NCBI GenBank assembly: GCA_041987425.1
Contig: JBHIWP010000002.1
Span: 1 to 64,000, forward strand
Direction: 5' to 3'
DNA: 64,000 bases
DNA from: Leptofilum sp041987425
GTDB lineage: Bacteria > Chloroflexota > Anaerolineae > Promineifilales > Promineifilaceae
Shown: positions 49,863 through 59,046 of the stretch, piece by piece
Layout of the letters: every line of letters starts with the position of its first letter
How positions within the stretch are numbered: position 1 is the stretch's first letter
Position numbers and translations under genes: made by a program
Notes under the pieces: model-generated
What the model was told of the DNA's origin: nothing
Databases searched by the model: none
Seen by the model: only the letters and a program-made list of their open reading frames with translations

Positions 49863-50828
49863 GTGAATATTTTTGAATCCCTAAAGCGCCGGATGCTATC
49901 CACTTCTGTTCTATATCTCTCTGATGTACCAGAGTTCATAGCGCTTGTCCCTGGCACAAAAATGCGGGATGTTGCCCCCAGCACTCAGAAAAAGTACAAA
50001 GACTGTATAGCCAGATTCATAGAGTTTATGGGTGAGGATGTGCCGGTTGAAACCATCGACCGGGAGACCTACGCCGCCTTTCACGAATGGCTTGGCACTC
50101 GTGGCACACGTGCCATTACCTGCAACGGCTACCGACGAAGGCAGCGGGCCATCTGGAACCGATTACGGGAGCGGGGCATAGACGTTTGTGATAACCGGGG
50201 GATATTTAAAGAGCAACTAGAACCGGCACAAAAATCTAAGGCCACGATGTACGGTCACATGCAATCTATGCTGCAACTCTCTAATGTGAGAGATACGGCC
50301 GTCATCCTCTACACCGCTTCCGCTGGCTTTCGTCGCCAGACGATCCCGCGCTTACGTGTGGACAATACGCGTATATGGCTATCAGATTCAGGCCAGTACC
50401 GTATCGCCTCAAAAATTCCACAGGAAAAGACAAGCCCGCCGCGTCTTATCATCGGCGACGAAGCCGCCGCGCTTGCCGTTAAATTGTGGTTGGAGATTCG
50501 GGAGTTCCAGGATTCGCCCTGGCTGTTTTACGAGATGCACAACGGCGACCAAATGAGCGAGTTCAACGTGTCGGACATTTTCGGACGCCTGCGCCGCGCT
50601 GCCAATATTCCCGCATGGTCTAACGCTTCTGCACATGGCCTGCGTCACCGTTTTGCTCAGGAGCAACTAAACGAACACGATCAGAAAATAGTTGCTCAGT
50701 GGATGGGAATTAGCGTTGAAACTATGTTGAAGGTTTACGCACACCGTGACGAGGAATCATTAATCACGGCCCGGCTAGGGGATAAAGACTTTCCCAAAGA
50801 ACTACTAAATGGTAATGGCAAATCTTGA
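49863..50828 (+). CDS. Tyrosine integrase
   Basis: 321 residues from GTG 49863. A SAM-like core-binding domain (about 35-115: STQKKYKDCIARFIEFMGEDVPVETIDRETYAAFHEWL) precedes the catalytic domain with Arg I in SAGFRRQTIPRL, box II HGLRHRFAQEQ (His-x-x-Arg), and the nucleophile Tyr in MLKVYAHRD. A third His/Trp is seen in AQWMGI. It integrates the phage at tRNA-Gly. No Xis gene is recognised beside it. Confidence 0.92.
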   Translation: MNIFESLKRRMLSTSVLYLSDVPEFIALVPGTKMRDVAPSTQKKYKDCIARFIEFMGEDVPVETIDRETYAAFHEWLGTRGTRAITCNGYRRRQRAIWNRLRERGIDVCDNRGIFKEQLEPAQKSKATMYGHMQSMLQLSNVRDTAVILYTASAGFRRQTIPRLRVDNTRIWLSDSGQYRIASKIPQEKTSPPRLIIGDEAAALAVKLWLEIREFQDSPWLFYEMHNGDQMSEFNVSDIFGRLRRAANIPAWSNASAHGLRHRFAQEQLNEHDQKIVAQWMGISVETMLKVYAHRDEESLITARLGDKDFPKELLNGNGKS

Positions 50829-50831
50829 CGC

Positions 50832-50881
50832 TGGACTCAAGCCCGGTACAATTGGACTCTATAGCCGCAATTCGTGGACTC
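50832..50881 (+). promoter_or_regulatory. Integrase arm-type sites, right (P arm)
   Basis: TGGACTC at 50832-50838, 50853-50859 and 50875-50881, spaced 21 and 22 bases, two helical turns, ending 15 bases before the core. Counterpart of the AGGACTC array at 6022-6049. Confidence 0.65.
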
Positions 50882-50896
50882 GAACCCCCCAAACAC

Positions 50897-50906
50897 GCCT
50901 TCCAAG
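50897..50906. other. attR core
   Basis: GCCTTCCAAG, identical to attL 6003-6012; on its right the 3' half of the host tRNA-Gly continues. Confidence 0.85.
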
Positions 50907-50939
50907 CTCTTGTCACGGGTTCGAATCCCGTCTGCCGCT
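50897..50939 (+). pseudogene. 3' half of host tRNA-Gly(TCC)
   Basis: After the att core come GCTCT (anticodon stem 3' strand), the T arm ACGGG-TTCGAAT-CCCGT and CTGCCGC, which pairs with GCGGCAG at 5975. Discriminator T, no CCA. It has no promoter of its own and cannot form a tRNA here. Confidence 0.9.
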
Positions 50940-50973
50940 CTATCCAGCGCAGCAACGGTAGCAAACAGTAATA

Positions 50974-51045
50974 GGGCCTGTAGCTCAACGGCAGAGCAGT
51001 CGGCTCATAACCGATCGGTTTCAGGTTCGAATCCTGGCAGGCCCA
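50974..51045 (+). tRNA. tRNA-Met(CAT)
   Basis: GGGCCTG/CAGGCCC acceptor, anticodon loop CTCATAA with CAT, T arm CAGGTTCGAATCCTG. A T run follows. Elongator Met or lysidine-modified Ile cannot be separated by eye. It is the third gene of the host tRNA cluster. Confidence 0.9.
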
Positions 51046-51063
51046 TTTTTCCTACGCGTTAAA

Positions 51064-51444
51064 TCAATTGAGCAGATAGTAAGCTAATGTCCGCTGTAGG
51101 CTGATGATATCGATTCCCTTTTTCAGCTCCTTTTGGATCGTTGGTTCAGGCCGGTTTCCAACCCAAATTTTCAGCTCTGCATCTCTGTCAAAGCGCCCTG
51201 CAGTCTCTACCGAAAAATATTTGATCGACTTATAAGGTACTGATAAGTATTCTACTTTCTTACCAGTTAAACCCTGTTTGTCGACCAAAATTAACCGCTT
51301 GTCAGTAAAAATAAAAAGGTCTCTAATCAATCTGAAGGCGGCCTTAACTTCTTCATTGGGTATAAAGATTTCCTCGTGCTCTTTTTGAACTTTTTTTGCG
51401 TCGGCCTGGGAGGCGTTTCCAAATACGGCATCGATAATACTCAT
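51064..51444 (-). CDS. PH-domain protein (YokE-like)
   Basis: 126 residues: IPNEEVKAAFRLIRDLFIFTDKRLILVDKQGLTGKKVEYLSVPYKSIKYFSVETAGRFDRDAELKIWV, the bacterial PH fold of the short YokE/YvbH type. Its exact role is unknown. Confidence 0.85.
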   Translation of the reverse strand: MSIIDAVFGNASQADAKKVQKEHEEIFIPNEEVKAAFRLIRDLFIFTDKRLILVDKQGLTGKKVEYLSVPYKSIKYFSVETAGRFDRDAELKIWVGNRPEPTIQKELKKGIDIISLQRTLAYYLLN

Positions 51445-51468
51445 TGTTCTCTCCTATAGTTAGCTTAG

Positions 51469-54354
51469 CTATTCCTGAATAGTTATTTCGCCAAGTGGGA
51501 TCCAACTATAAACGGCCGTAATCCGCTCATCTAATATTGTCAGTGGACGGTTGGTAAATGCGTCGTAGAGACGCAATATTCCGCTTATGGTTTGCCCTGT
51601 GGTTGCCTTATTATCTACCAAGAGGACAGGGGCGCCCGGAGCTGGCTTTTCGCTCTGACAAAAATCACTAAATGCAGCAGGCTGCGTGCGCGGTGGAAAA
51701 ACTACCGTGCGTGGCGACTGCACGCGTGAGCCGTGAATCCATTTAAGAGTGGGAATGCCGCCCATCGCCGGTACACCGTCTACCAGATCGCACCAGGCCC
51801 AGGTGAAGTTGTCTGCCTCCAGCCCCACCAGACGTGTAGAAACCACATAGTCGCGCAGGAGAGGACGGCCGTTTATGAACCGAATCGGCATGGCAAACGC
51901 GCCTCCTGCGGCAAGTGCATCTCGTCCATCAGAGAGGGAATCGCCAAGCCAAACAAGGCCCTGCCCCAAAGGCACATAATGCTCAACTGCGGCAGGCTCG
52001 GGTACCAGCCACCCCGCTTGCGGCACGCCCCAGGGACCAAGCGTCGGCGGCAGCAGGTTGCTCAGCTCTGTTTTTGAGAGGTTGTCGTGGGTGCTGCTCC
52101 AATAGCCGTTTTCATTTCGCCAGTGCAAATAAAGTCGCGTCTGATCTGGCAGCGTTTGATCCCAATCGTAGCCAATGAGCGTCTGCATAGGGTGCGGAGC
52201 CACTACTGGGCGATGCACCGGATTTTGGGTGGCGGGCGGCATGGAGGCCAACGTGACGGGCAGCGTGCCAATTTCGCTAAATTCAGCCCCGCTGCCCAGC
52301 CGCAGCGTGTAATTTCCCGGCCCCTGACGCGGCGTCAGGCGGAACTGAGTGAGCGTAATGCCCTCAACCTGCGGCATTGCCAGGACATCTGCCTGGGCTA
52401 CAATGCTGGCTGATTCATCGAGGAGATGGACAAAAAATTGTCGCGGCTGGCTCCCTTGCCAGGCAACTAATAGACGTGATTCCAAACCAATTTCTACTTC
52501 AGATTGGGCCAGGTGATAGCCTAAAATCTTCGCCTCTCCCAGCGTGAGGGTGAGGGGGAGATATTCAGCGGGCAGCTCTGTAAGCGGTGCCTGGCGGAAG
52601 AGCAGCGCTTCACCGAGCGGCTCTGCGCGGGGCAGGGCGCTGTAGGCAGCCTCATCGACGTAGGTGGCAACGACAGAACGGCCGTTTGCCAACCCGGCAT
52701 TAATCTCTTCTATCCAGGTCAGACTATATGGGCCTTCACCGGGCGCAACGTATTCAATGTGCACATCCGGCCGGGCGCCCTCTACCGTTTGTAAATACCA
52801 CAGTGGTGTGGCCCAGTGCCAGTTAGCCAGAATCAGGCTGTCCGGTGGCGCGTCCTCCAAGATTGTTGTGGCGTAGTCACGTGCGTCTTCCGTATGGTGG
52901 AGCCAGCGATAGCTGGGCCAATGCTGCCACCCCTGCCACACGGCCGTTGTGAAGAGAACGGCCGTCGCCGTGAGCGGAAGCCAGCGTAGAACCACTGGCT
53001 GCTTCCAGGCAGACGTTCCCAGGTGGCCACTGGCTACACCGAGGCAGACGGCCAGGGGTACATAGACTGGCAGCATGTACTCCACCGTTTGCGGAGCGCG
53101 GTAGGTGGCTGTTACGAGCGTGTGCAGCGCAAAGGCGCCGCCCAGCAGCAGCCCCACGCGCCACTGGCGCCGCATCAGAAGCAGCCAGCCTAAAGCCGCC
53201 CCAGCCAGCAGCCAGGGCGAGAACTGAAAGGTAAGCACATTGCCCATTACCTTTAGGCGTGGCCACAGCACGGCAGGATGTACGTAATAGAAGAAGTCTC
53301 CCTGAAAGCCCAGCGCCAGAAAGTGGTTCAAGAAGCCGGAAGCCGTGCTGAGCCCGGCGCTTGCCCCCGGTACATTGGCCCCAGCGCGTAGGGGCAGGTA
53401 GAGCAGAGGCAATAGACCAAGCAGGGCAGCAAGGAACGGCCGTTTCCAACGAGCTGGCGTCTTAATAAAGCCAGGGTCCATGAGCAGCAGGCTCAGGCCA
53501 AAGACAAGCCCCATAAAGGCCAGCGACAGATGGTGCGTAAAGCCGAAGCCGAGGGCAGCGGCGAATAGGATCAGATAACGATCGGTTTGATCCTTTTTTT
53601 GCCAATGGCGCACAAGGGCATAGATAGCCAGCACGGCAAACAGGGCCGTCAGGCTGCGAATGTTGGCGGTTGTGGCCTGTGCCCAAAAAGTGGTGGCGGT
53701 TCCCAGGGCAACGACGGCTGTTACCGCCGCCAGATACCGCTCCGTGAGCCGATACACCGTCAAATAAACCAGTCCCAGGGTGATTGCGCTGGTCAGCGCG
53801 GAGAGGAGATTTATTTTGTATGCAGCCGTAGCCGCCAGGGGCAACCAGGTGCTCAGCTTGCCGAGCAGGGTATAGAGTGGAAAACCAGGTGGGTGCGCCA
53901 CCCCCAGCGTGGCTCCCACCAGCTGAAATTCTCCGTTGTCAGCCGGTAGCAGGCCCGGCGCCAGGGTAAGCACATATAGCACAAAAAACAGACCCATACT
54001 GCCGTACAACCCTAGCTGTAGGGCCTGTTTAGGCGTCAGGATTCGCTGGGGAAAGGGGAGGAACTGGGCCAAAACGGCCGTTACTAAAAGAAGTACGGCG
54101 GCAGCGGCAGACAGGCTGGGATGTGGATAAAAAACGTAGGCCAACAGCAAGAGGAGCGGCCACGTCTGGCTTAGCGGGTGACGGCGTAAGCTAAAAATAG
54201 CCAGTAACGACAGGCTTGCCGTGAGCAAAATTGCAGCAGCAAGGCTGGCTTCATAATGGATAGCCCACTGTTCGCTCAGAACGCGCCCGCCAAACAACCC
54301 CAGCACCAATGGAGCAAGCAGTGGGGCAATCTTTTCTTTGAGGTTTTGCCACAT
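51469..54354 (-). CDS. DUF2723-type membrane protein with soluble C-terminus
   Basis: 961 residues. About 500 residues hold twelve or so membrane helices with the family motif LAPGLLPADNGEFQLVGATLGVAHPPGFPLYTLLGKL, like O-mannosyl/glycosyltransferases of GT-C type (acidic pair in DNGE). The remaining 450 residues are soluble and beta-rich. Likely a polyprenol-sugar-dependent transferase of the cell envelope. Starts at ATG 54354. Confidence 0.85.
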   Translation of the reverse strand: MWQNLKEKIAPLLAPLVLGLFGGRVLSEQWAIHYEASLAAAILLTASLSLLAIFSLRRHPLSQTWPLLLLLAYVFYPHPSLSAAAAVLLLVTAVLAQFLPFPQRILTPKQALQLGLYGSMGLFFVLYVLTLAPGLLPADNGEFQLVGATLGVAHPPGFPLYTLLGKLSTWLPLAATAAYKINLLSALTSAITLGLVYLTVYRLTERYLAAVTAVVALGTATTFWAQATTANIRSLTALFAVLAIYALVRHWQKKDQTDRYLILFAAALGFGFTHHLSLAFMGLVFGLSLLLMDPGFIKTPARWKRPFLAALLGLLPLLYLPLRAGANVPGASAGLSTASGFLNHFLALGFQGDFFYYVHPAVLWPRLKVMGNVLTFQFSPWLLAGAALGWLLLMRRQWRVGLLLGGAFALHTLVTATYRAPQTVEYMLPVYVPLAVCLGVASGHLGTSAWKQPVVLRWLPLTATAVLFTTAVWQGWQHWPSYRWLHHTEDARDYATTILEDAPPDSLILANWHWATPLWYLQTVEGARPDVHIEYVAPGEGPYSLTWIEEINAGLANGRSVVATYVDEAAYSALPRAEPLGEALLFRQAPLTELPAEYLPLTLTLGEAKILGYHLAQSEVEIGLESRLLVAWQGSQPRQFFVHLLDESASIVAQADVLAMPQVEGITLTQFRLTPRQGPGNYTLRLGSGAEFSEIGTLPVTLASMPPATQNPVHRPVVAPHPMQTLIGYDWDQTLPDQTRLYLHWRNENGYWSSTHDNLSKTELSNLLPPTLGPWGVPQAGWLVPEPAAVEHYVPLGQGLVWLGDSLSDGRDALAAGGAFAMPIRFINGRPLLRDYVVSTRLVGLEADNFTWAWCDLVDGVPAMGGIPTLKWIHGSRVQSPRTVVFPPRTQPAAFSDFCQSEKPAPGAPVLLVDNKATTGQTISGILRLYDAFTNRPLTILDERITAVYSWIPLGEITIQE

Positions 54355-54460
54355 AAAGGGGATTATAACGTGGTTATGGCAACCAACACCAAGCCAGGTA
54401 TTATATCTGACATAAGCTGGCAGGATATGGGGAAATTTACTGTATTAAGGCGACCAAACG

Positions 54461-54643
54461 CTATTGTTCGGCCTGTCGCGGGTACATCTCTTGCGCAATC
54501 TCGCTTTCTTTTGCTTCCCACTCGTCGTAGCTTTCAGACAAACCTTCTTGCCGACTTAATCGGGAAGAAAGCATGAGTGCTGCAACGACTAAAATTGAAG
54601 CTAAAAGCGACAATATAAGCCATACAATGATGATGGTTTGCAT
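54461..54643 (-). CDS. Small single-span membrane protein
   Basis: 60 residues: membrane helix IIVWLILSLLASILVVAAL, then MLSSRLSRQEGLSESYDEWEAKESEIAQ. Its membrane-border segment is shared with the prophage protein at 48829. Function unknown. Confidence 0.65.
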   Translation of the reverse strand: MQTIIIVWLILSLLASILVVAALMLSSRLSRQEGLSESYDEWEAKESEIAQEMYPRQAEQ

Positions 54644-54776
54644 ATACTCATTCTTCCAATTTGTTTGGTGCTTTCTCTTCCTATTTTGCAGCGATGCAGA
54701 TTAAATTGTATCCTATTTTCTCAAAAAAAAGATTAGTAAACTAAAATTGATCCAATTTGGGGGCGATCTTGAGACG

Positions 54777-54806
54777 ATGACAAGATTGTATACTCAATGT
54801 TATACT
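54777..54806 (+). promoter_or_regulatory. Likely promoter of the kinase-TPR gene
   Basis: ATGACA (54777-54782), 18-base spacer, TATACT (54801-54806), 80 bases before ATG 54886. A second TATACT lies at 54789. The rest of the gap 54644-54885 shows nothing else. Confidence 0.45.
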
Positions 54807-54885
54807 TAACTGGACAAATTTTATTAACGGCCGTATTCCTGTAATCGGCTTCTGCTCACACCAGGCAGCTAAACAAAACCAACTC

Positions 54886-57546
54886 ATGACAGAAACTGCG
54901 ACCCGGTCTCCACTGGATGATCTGTCTAAGCCAACGTCAGACCGCAAGCCCAAACGATACATTGCCGAGCGATATGAAGTAGTAAACGTGCTGGAAGGCG
55001 GCATGGGGCTCGTCTATCTCTGCCGGGATCATTTTACTTCACAGCTTGTTGCTCTAAAAACATTTCGGCCGGAATTTTTGTCCCATCGCACGGCTCGTGA
55101 CCTTTTTTTGCGCGAAGGCACAATGTGGGTAGAAATCGGCCGCCATCCTAATGTGGTGCAGGCGTACCGGGTTGAACGCGTGGGAGACGGCCGTGAAGTT
55201 TATTTAGTGCTGGAATGGATCGTACAGCCGCAGGGTAAAAAATCACCGTCGCTTCGCTCCTGGCTAAAGAAGGGGCACCCCCTGCCTGTGGAGCAGGCTA
55301 TTTTGTTTGCCTTGCACGTTGCCCGGGGGATGCGCTTCGCCACTCAGAAAATTCCCGGTCTGGTGCACCGCGATCTAAAGCCAGAAAACATTCTAATTGG
55401 GTACGATGGCTCGGCCAGGGTAACAGACTTTGGTCTGGCCAGCACCTTATCGGGCCACAGCCCCGGCTCTACCATTGGTTCGTTAGAAAACAGCCGCGAA
55501 AATATTGGCCGAACCCAGCTAACGCAGGGCGTGGCGGGCACGCCGCTTTATATGGCTCCGGAGCAGTGGCGGCACAAGGCGCTGGATGCGCGCGCCGACA
55601 TTTATGCTCTGGGCTGTATTTTGTACGAGATGGTGACCGGCCATTTTGCCGCAGAGGGCGAAACGCGTGAAGATTTACGAGAGGTGCATCTACACGGCCG
55701 TATCCAACCCCTTGATGCTGAACTTCCCCTGCCTCTACGCCAATTTATTGAGCGCTCCCTTTCTATCCCCAAAGAACAGCGCTATCGCGACTGGGCAGAA
55801 ACGGAAAAAATGTTGGCGACTGTCTACACGCGCGTTACGGGCAAACCCTCGCCTGCCGAGTGGGATGGGGCTGAAGTAACGCCAGACGAACGCCGGGCTG
55901 CTGGTAACTCCTACAACACGATGGGGCTTTCTTATCTGGACATTGGGAAGTTAGACGTGGCTGTTATGTACTTTGAGCAGGCTGTCAATGTGGCCCGCGC
56001 AGAAAACATCCGTGATCTGGAAGGCAATGGGTTGGGCAATCTGGGGCTGGCCTATGCTGCTTTGGGCTATATTGAGCGTGCCATTGAATTTCATGAGGAA
56101 CATTTAGCCATCGCCCGAGAGCTAGGCGACCGGGCGGAAGAGGGACGGTCGCAGGGTAACCTGGGCCTGGTCTATCGCCAAAAAGGCGAGCCTGAGCGGG
56201 CGGTGCGGTATCACGAAAGGGAGCTGCAAATCTTCCAACGTTTGGCCAATCGTTTTAAAGAAGCCGAAGCACTGCATAATTTGGGGGAAACTTACAGGGA
56301 GCTGGGCGAAGCGGCGCGGGCAGAAGATTATTATAAACAGTCGCTGGCAATTGCCCGGGACATTGGCGACCGTACGCGCGTGGAGCGTATTTTGAACAGT
56401 ATGGGCAAAGTGTACCTTGATTCTGGCGAGCACAAGGAAGCTGCCCAGCTGTTTAAGCAAACCTTAGTCATTTCGCGCCAGATTGGGGATCGCGTTGGCG
56501 AAGGAGAAGTGCTGGGCAATCTGGGCGAACTGTACCAGGCTTCCGGCTTTACAGATCGGGCCATAGAATATTACAACTACGCCCTGACCATTACCAAAGA
56601 AAGCAATGATCGGCGGAAGATGATCAAAAATCTGCTGCGTTTGGGAGACCTTTATCTGGTGCAGGAAGATATTGATGCAGCCCTGGCCCATTATGACAAA
56701 GGCCTGACTGCTGCCCAGGAGATCTCTGACCAGGTGCAGGAGCTGGCAGCTTTTTATAAGCTGGGGATTGCCTTTGATGCGCAGGGCAACTACACGGAAT
56801 CTGGCCGGATGTATAAACGTGCTTTGTTGCTGAGCCGAGAGCGGAACAACCGCGAGACGGAACAAATCATGCTGACGAAGCTGGCGAAAGCCTACGAGAT
56901 GTGGGGAGATTTCAGCCGGGCCATTACCTACCTGGAGCAAAGTCTGGCGATGGTTCAGGCGCAAAAGGATATTGCTGCACAAAGCTGGCACTGGCGGGAA
57001 TTGGCTCACCTATATCGCAAGCTGAACCAGGTGCGCCCTGCCTTAGATGCCTTTGAGTCTGCACTAAAATTGGTGCGCTCTGTTGAGGAACACAGTGGTG
57101 AAGCGGAGATTTTGGCTGAACTGGGCGATTTGTACCGTGTTATCAATGATCAGTCGCAGGCCATGGATCAATATAAGCTGGCGCTGGATCTCGTTCAGGA
57201 ACATAACTTGCCACTGCAAGAGGCCAACGTTTTGAGCGGCATGGGGATGAGCCAGCAAGAAATGGGAAAAAAGCGGCAGGCATTGCGGGAGCTTGAACGG
57301 GGGCTGGAGGTGGCGAAGAAGGTACGCTCTAGCCGCATGGTGGCTTTGGTGAGCTATCGCCTGGCGCTGGTGTTGTGTAAGCAGGGGCGATGGGATAAAG
57401 CAAAACCACATGCGCAACTGGCTGCACGTCTATACGGCCGTCTTGGTGACACCACAATGAAAGACCATGCCGAAACGCTTCTCAGCCGCATCCAGCAAAA
57501 TAAGGGCAAATCAACCGGATTCTTCCACAACCTGCTAGAGTCTTAA
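54886..57546 (+). CDS. Ser/Thr protein kinase with TPR array
   Basis: 886 residues. Kinase domain about 27-310: EGGMGLVYLCRD, VALKTF, VHRDLKPENILI, VTDFGLAS, TPLYMAPEQW, ADIYALGCILYEM. From about 345 to 870 some twelve TPR units follow, many with GNLGLAY, ALGDRAEEG-like spacing, of the LGN/AGS (GoLoco-less) subtype. No membrane helix. The TPR part probably binds substrates or partners. It is convergent with a phosphatase gene 13 bases away. Confidence 0.9.
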   Translation: MTETATRSPLDDLSKPTSDRKPKRYIAERYEVVNVLEGGMGLVYLCRDHFTSQLVALKTFRPEFLSHRTARDLFLREGTMWVEIGRHPNVVQAYRVERVGDGREVYLVLEWIVQPQGKKSPSLRSWLKKGHPLPVEQAILFALHVARGMRFATQKIPGLVHRDLKPENILIGYDGSARVTDFGLASTLSGHSPGSTIGSLENSRENIGRTQLTQGVAGTPLYMAPEQWRHKALDARADIYALGCILYEMVTGHFAAEGETREDLREVHLHGRIQPLDAELPLPLRQFIERSLSIPKEQRYRDWAETEKMLATVYTRVTGKPSPAEWDGAEVTPDERRAAGNSYNTMGLSYLDIGKLDVAVMYFEQAVNVARAENIRDLEGNGLGNLGLAYAALGYIERAIEFHEEHLAIARELGDRAEEGRSQGNLGLVYRQKGEPERAVRYHERELQIFQRLANRFKEAEALHNLGETYRELGEAARAEDYYKQSLAIARDIGDRTRVERILNSMGKVYLDSGEHKEAAQLFKQTLVISRQIGDRVGEGEVLGNLGELYQASGFTDRAIEYYNYALTITKESNDRRKMIKNLLRLGDLYLVQEDIDAALAHYDKGLTAAQEISDQVQELAAFYKLGIAFDAQGNYTESGRMYKRALLLSRERNNRETEQIMLTKLAKAYEMWGDFSRAITYLEQSLAMVQAQKDIAAQSWHWRELAHLYRKLNQVRPALDAFESALKLVRSVEEHSGEAEILAELGDLYRVINDQSQAMDQYKLALDLVQEHNLPLQEANVLSGMGMSQQEMGKKRQALRELERGLEVAKKVRSSRMVALVSYRLALVLCKQGRWDKAKPHAQLAARLYGRLGDTTMKDHAETLLSRIQQNKGKSTGFFHNLLES

Positions 57547-57559
57547 GATTGACAGTTTG

Positions 57560-58561
57560 CTACTGTGTGAAGACTGAGCGCAAGTTAGGTACCAGCTCTG
57601 CGGCCGTTTCAAACCGCTCCCGAATATTGAACAACAAATAAAGACCGGCTTCTCTTGGCGACGCGTGTTTGGCACTGGCCACGCGCAGCTGGTGCGGATT
57701 AACGACCGTGTGCCCGCCTGTACAATCAATGTGCCCCGTCACCAGCACAGATTGGCGGGCAAACCCGTCTGAGAGGGCTTGCAGCATCGTGGTTAGCAAT
57801 ATCTGATAGCTGTTGCTGCCGTACTCTTTCTCATTGCGAGAAAACATGGCAGGCCACAATAGCTCAAAATCCTGGTCAGACGTTGCCAGCGTGCCAACTA
57901 GAAAATCGTCGTAGCGAGGATCGTCCAGACCGGTGACGGCAAACCATTTGCGGGCCATCTCGTTGTAGGTACGGCCGTGCATTTTGCGCATGGCCCGAAT
58001 GAGAGACGGCCGTTCTTCCTGGGTAATTTGGGCGCGGGTGCGGGTCAAAATGCTCTGGTGAGAGAAGTTAAACAGCCGCTCTATGCCATTTGTCTCGCCC
58101 AGCGCGGTGCTGGCCCCAGCATGGCAGATAGACACACCACCCGGCGTGCGCACGTAGAAAGGCAGGCCATCGAAAAAGGAGACAATTTTTTGCCGATCGT
58201 CCCCCATGGCAAATTCAAAGCGAGGCGTAAATAGCTCATCCCCTTTTTGCAGGGTAATGGTGTAAATATGGGGCAGTTCGTGGTTGCCCAACAAATAAAT
58301 CAGCCTGTCGCCCAGCTCTTTTTTTAATTCGATAATGTCCAGAACAATCTCAACTGACTTATCTTGGGAGGCGGGGGCACTGGCATGGATCATATCCCCG
58401 GCCAAGATTAATATATCTGCCTGACCCAGCGAGCGAAGTTGAAAAAAGGTGTCGCGGTACCGCTGGTACGCGTCCCAATCCCCATGAAGATCTGTTACAA
58501 CCATTGCCTGACCTTCCGCGAGGTCGGTAATCCGCGTCCAACTTTTATCCGCTATGCTCAA
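57560..58561 (-). CDS. PPP-like metallophosphatase
   Basis: 333 residues. Metal-binding motifs DLHGDWDAYQRYRD (D-x-H), LILAGDMIHASAP (GD) and LLGNHELPH (GNHE), followed by SICHAGAS and VTGHIDCTGGH. This is the PPP family layout of protein Ser/Thr phosphatases. It is a plausible counterpart to the convergent kinase. Confidence 0.85.
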   Translation of the reverse strand: MSIADKSWTRITDLAEGQAMVVTDLHGDWDAYQRYRDTFFQLRSLGQADILILAGDMIHASAPASQDKSVEIVLDIIELKKELGDRLIYLLGNHELPHIYTITLQKGDELFTPRFEFAMGDDRQKIVSFFDGLPFYVRTPGGVSICHAGASTALGETNGIERLFNFSHQSILTRTRAQITQEERPSLIRAMRKMHGRTYNEMARKWFAVTGLDDPRYDDFLVGTLATSDQDFELLWPAMFSRNEKEYGSNSYQILLTTMLQALSDGFARQSVLVTGHIDCTGGHTVVNPHQLRVASAKHASPREAGLYLLFNIRERFETAAELVPNLRSVFTQ

Positions 58562-58695
58562 TGCCTACTCCCTGTTCTTGCAATGGCCAAATTTTAGCAC
58601 ATCTCCCCAACATTTCCCTGGAACCTGAAGTCGAGGTAGCTGTCCAGGCGTAAACTCTTAGGGATGGTTGGCACTATTTTTGGGCAGGCAGATGA

Positions 58696-58977
58696 CTATC
58701 GCTGCCGCTGCTCAAGCTCTTTTTGAATGTCGCTCCAGGAGAGGTCGCGCGATACTAGCAAAACGAGCATATGGTAGAGCAGATCGGCCGTTTCTTCCAC
58801 AATGCGCTGATTTCCCTGGCCCTTGGCAGCCAATATTACTTCCACCGCTTCTTCACCAATTTTTTTGATGATCTCATCCTCACCGGTGGTGAGCAGGCTG
58901 GCAGTATAGCTGTTTGGGGTCGGGTTTTGCTTGCGTTCTTGTAGGGTGGCGAATAGCGCTTCTATAAAATCACTCAT
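58696..58977 (-). CDS. hisE: Phosphoribosyl-ATP pyrophosphatase
   Basis: 93 residues: DFIEALFATLQERKQNPTPNSYTASLL ... IIKKIGEEAVEVILAAKGQ ... VEETADLLYHMLVLL, the all-helical MazG-like fold with the EExxE and ExxD metal sites. Second step of histidine synthesis; last gene of the operon. Confidence 0.93.
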   Translation of the reverse strand: MSDFIEALFATLQERKQNPTPNSYTASLLTTGEDEIIKKIGEEAVEVILAAKGQGNQRIVEETADLLYHMLVLLVSRDLSWSDIQKELEQRQR

Positions 58978-59046
58978 TGGCTTACTCTCTCAAGGTGGTT
59001 CTGTAATTGTGAAAACGAGACTGGATCTTGGCGATTGGAAAAGTCT

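Larger units (their letters stand above)
6003..50906. mobile_element. Siphovirus-type prophage integrated in tRNA-Gly(TCC)
   Basis: The element is bounded by identical 10-bp cores in the two halves of a tRNA gene, with clusters of GGACTC repeats just inside both ends and an integrase next to the right end. It has a full late set (TerS, TerL, portal, MuF-like protein, protease, capsid, tail tube, frameshifted chaperone, tape measure, holin, endolysin) plus replication and control genes. No large disruption is visible, so it may be functional. It shares the ACGGCCGT octamer with the host, pointing to long association. Confidence 0.93.

Noticed and set aside
6003..50906. Two adjacent or nested mobile elements instead of one prophage
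   Set aside because: One integrase, one pair of att cores and a single complete set of phage modules are present; no second att pair or recombinase was found.
54741..55004. An 87-codon leftward frame
   Set aside because: Antisense to the start of the kinase-TPR gene and its promoter; no domain or ribosome site.
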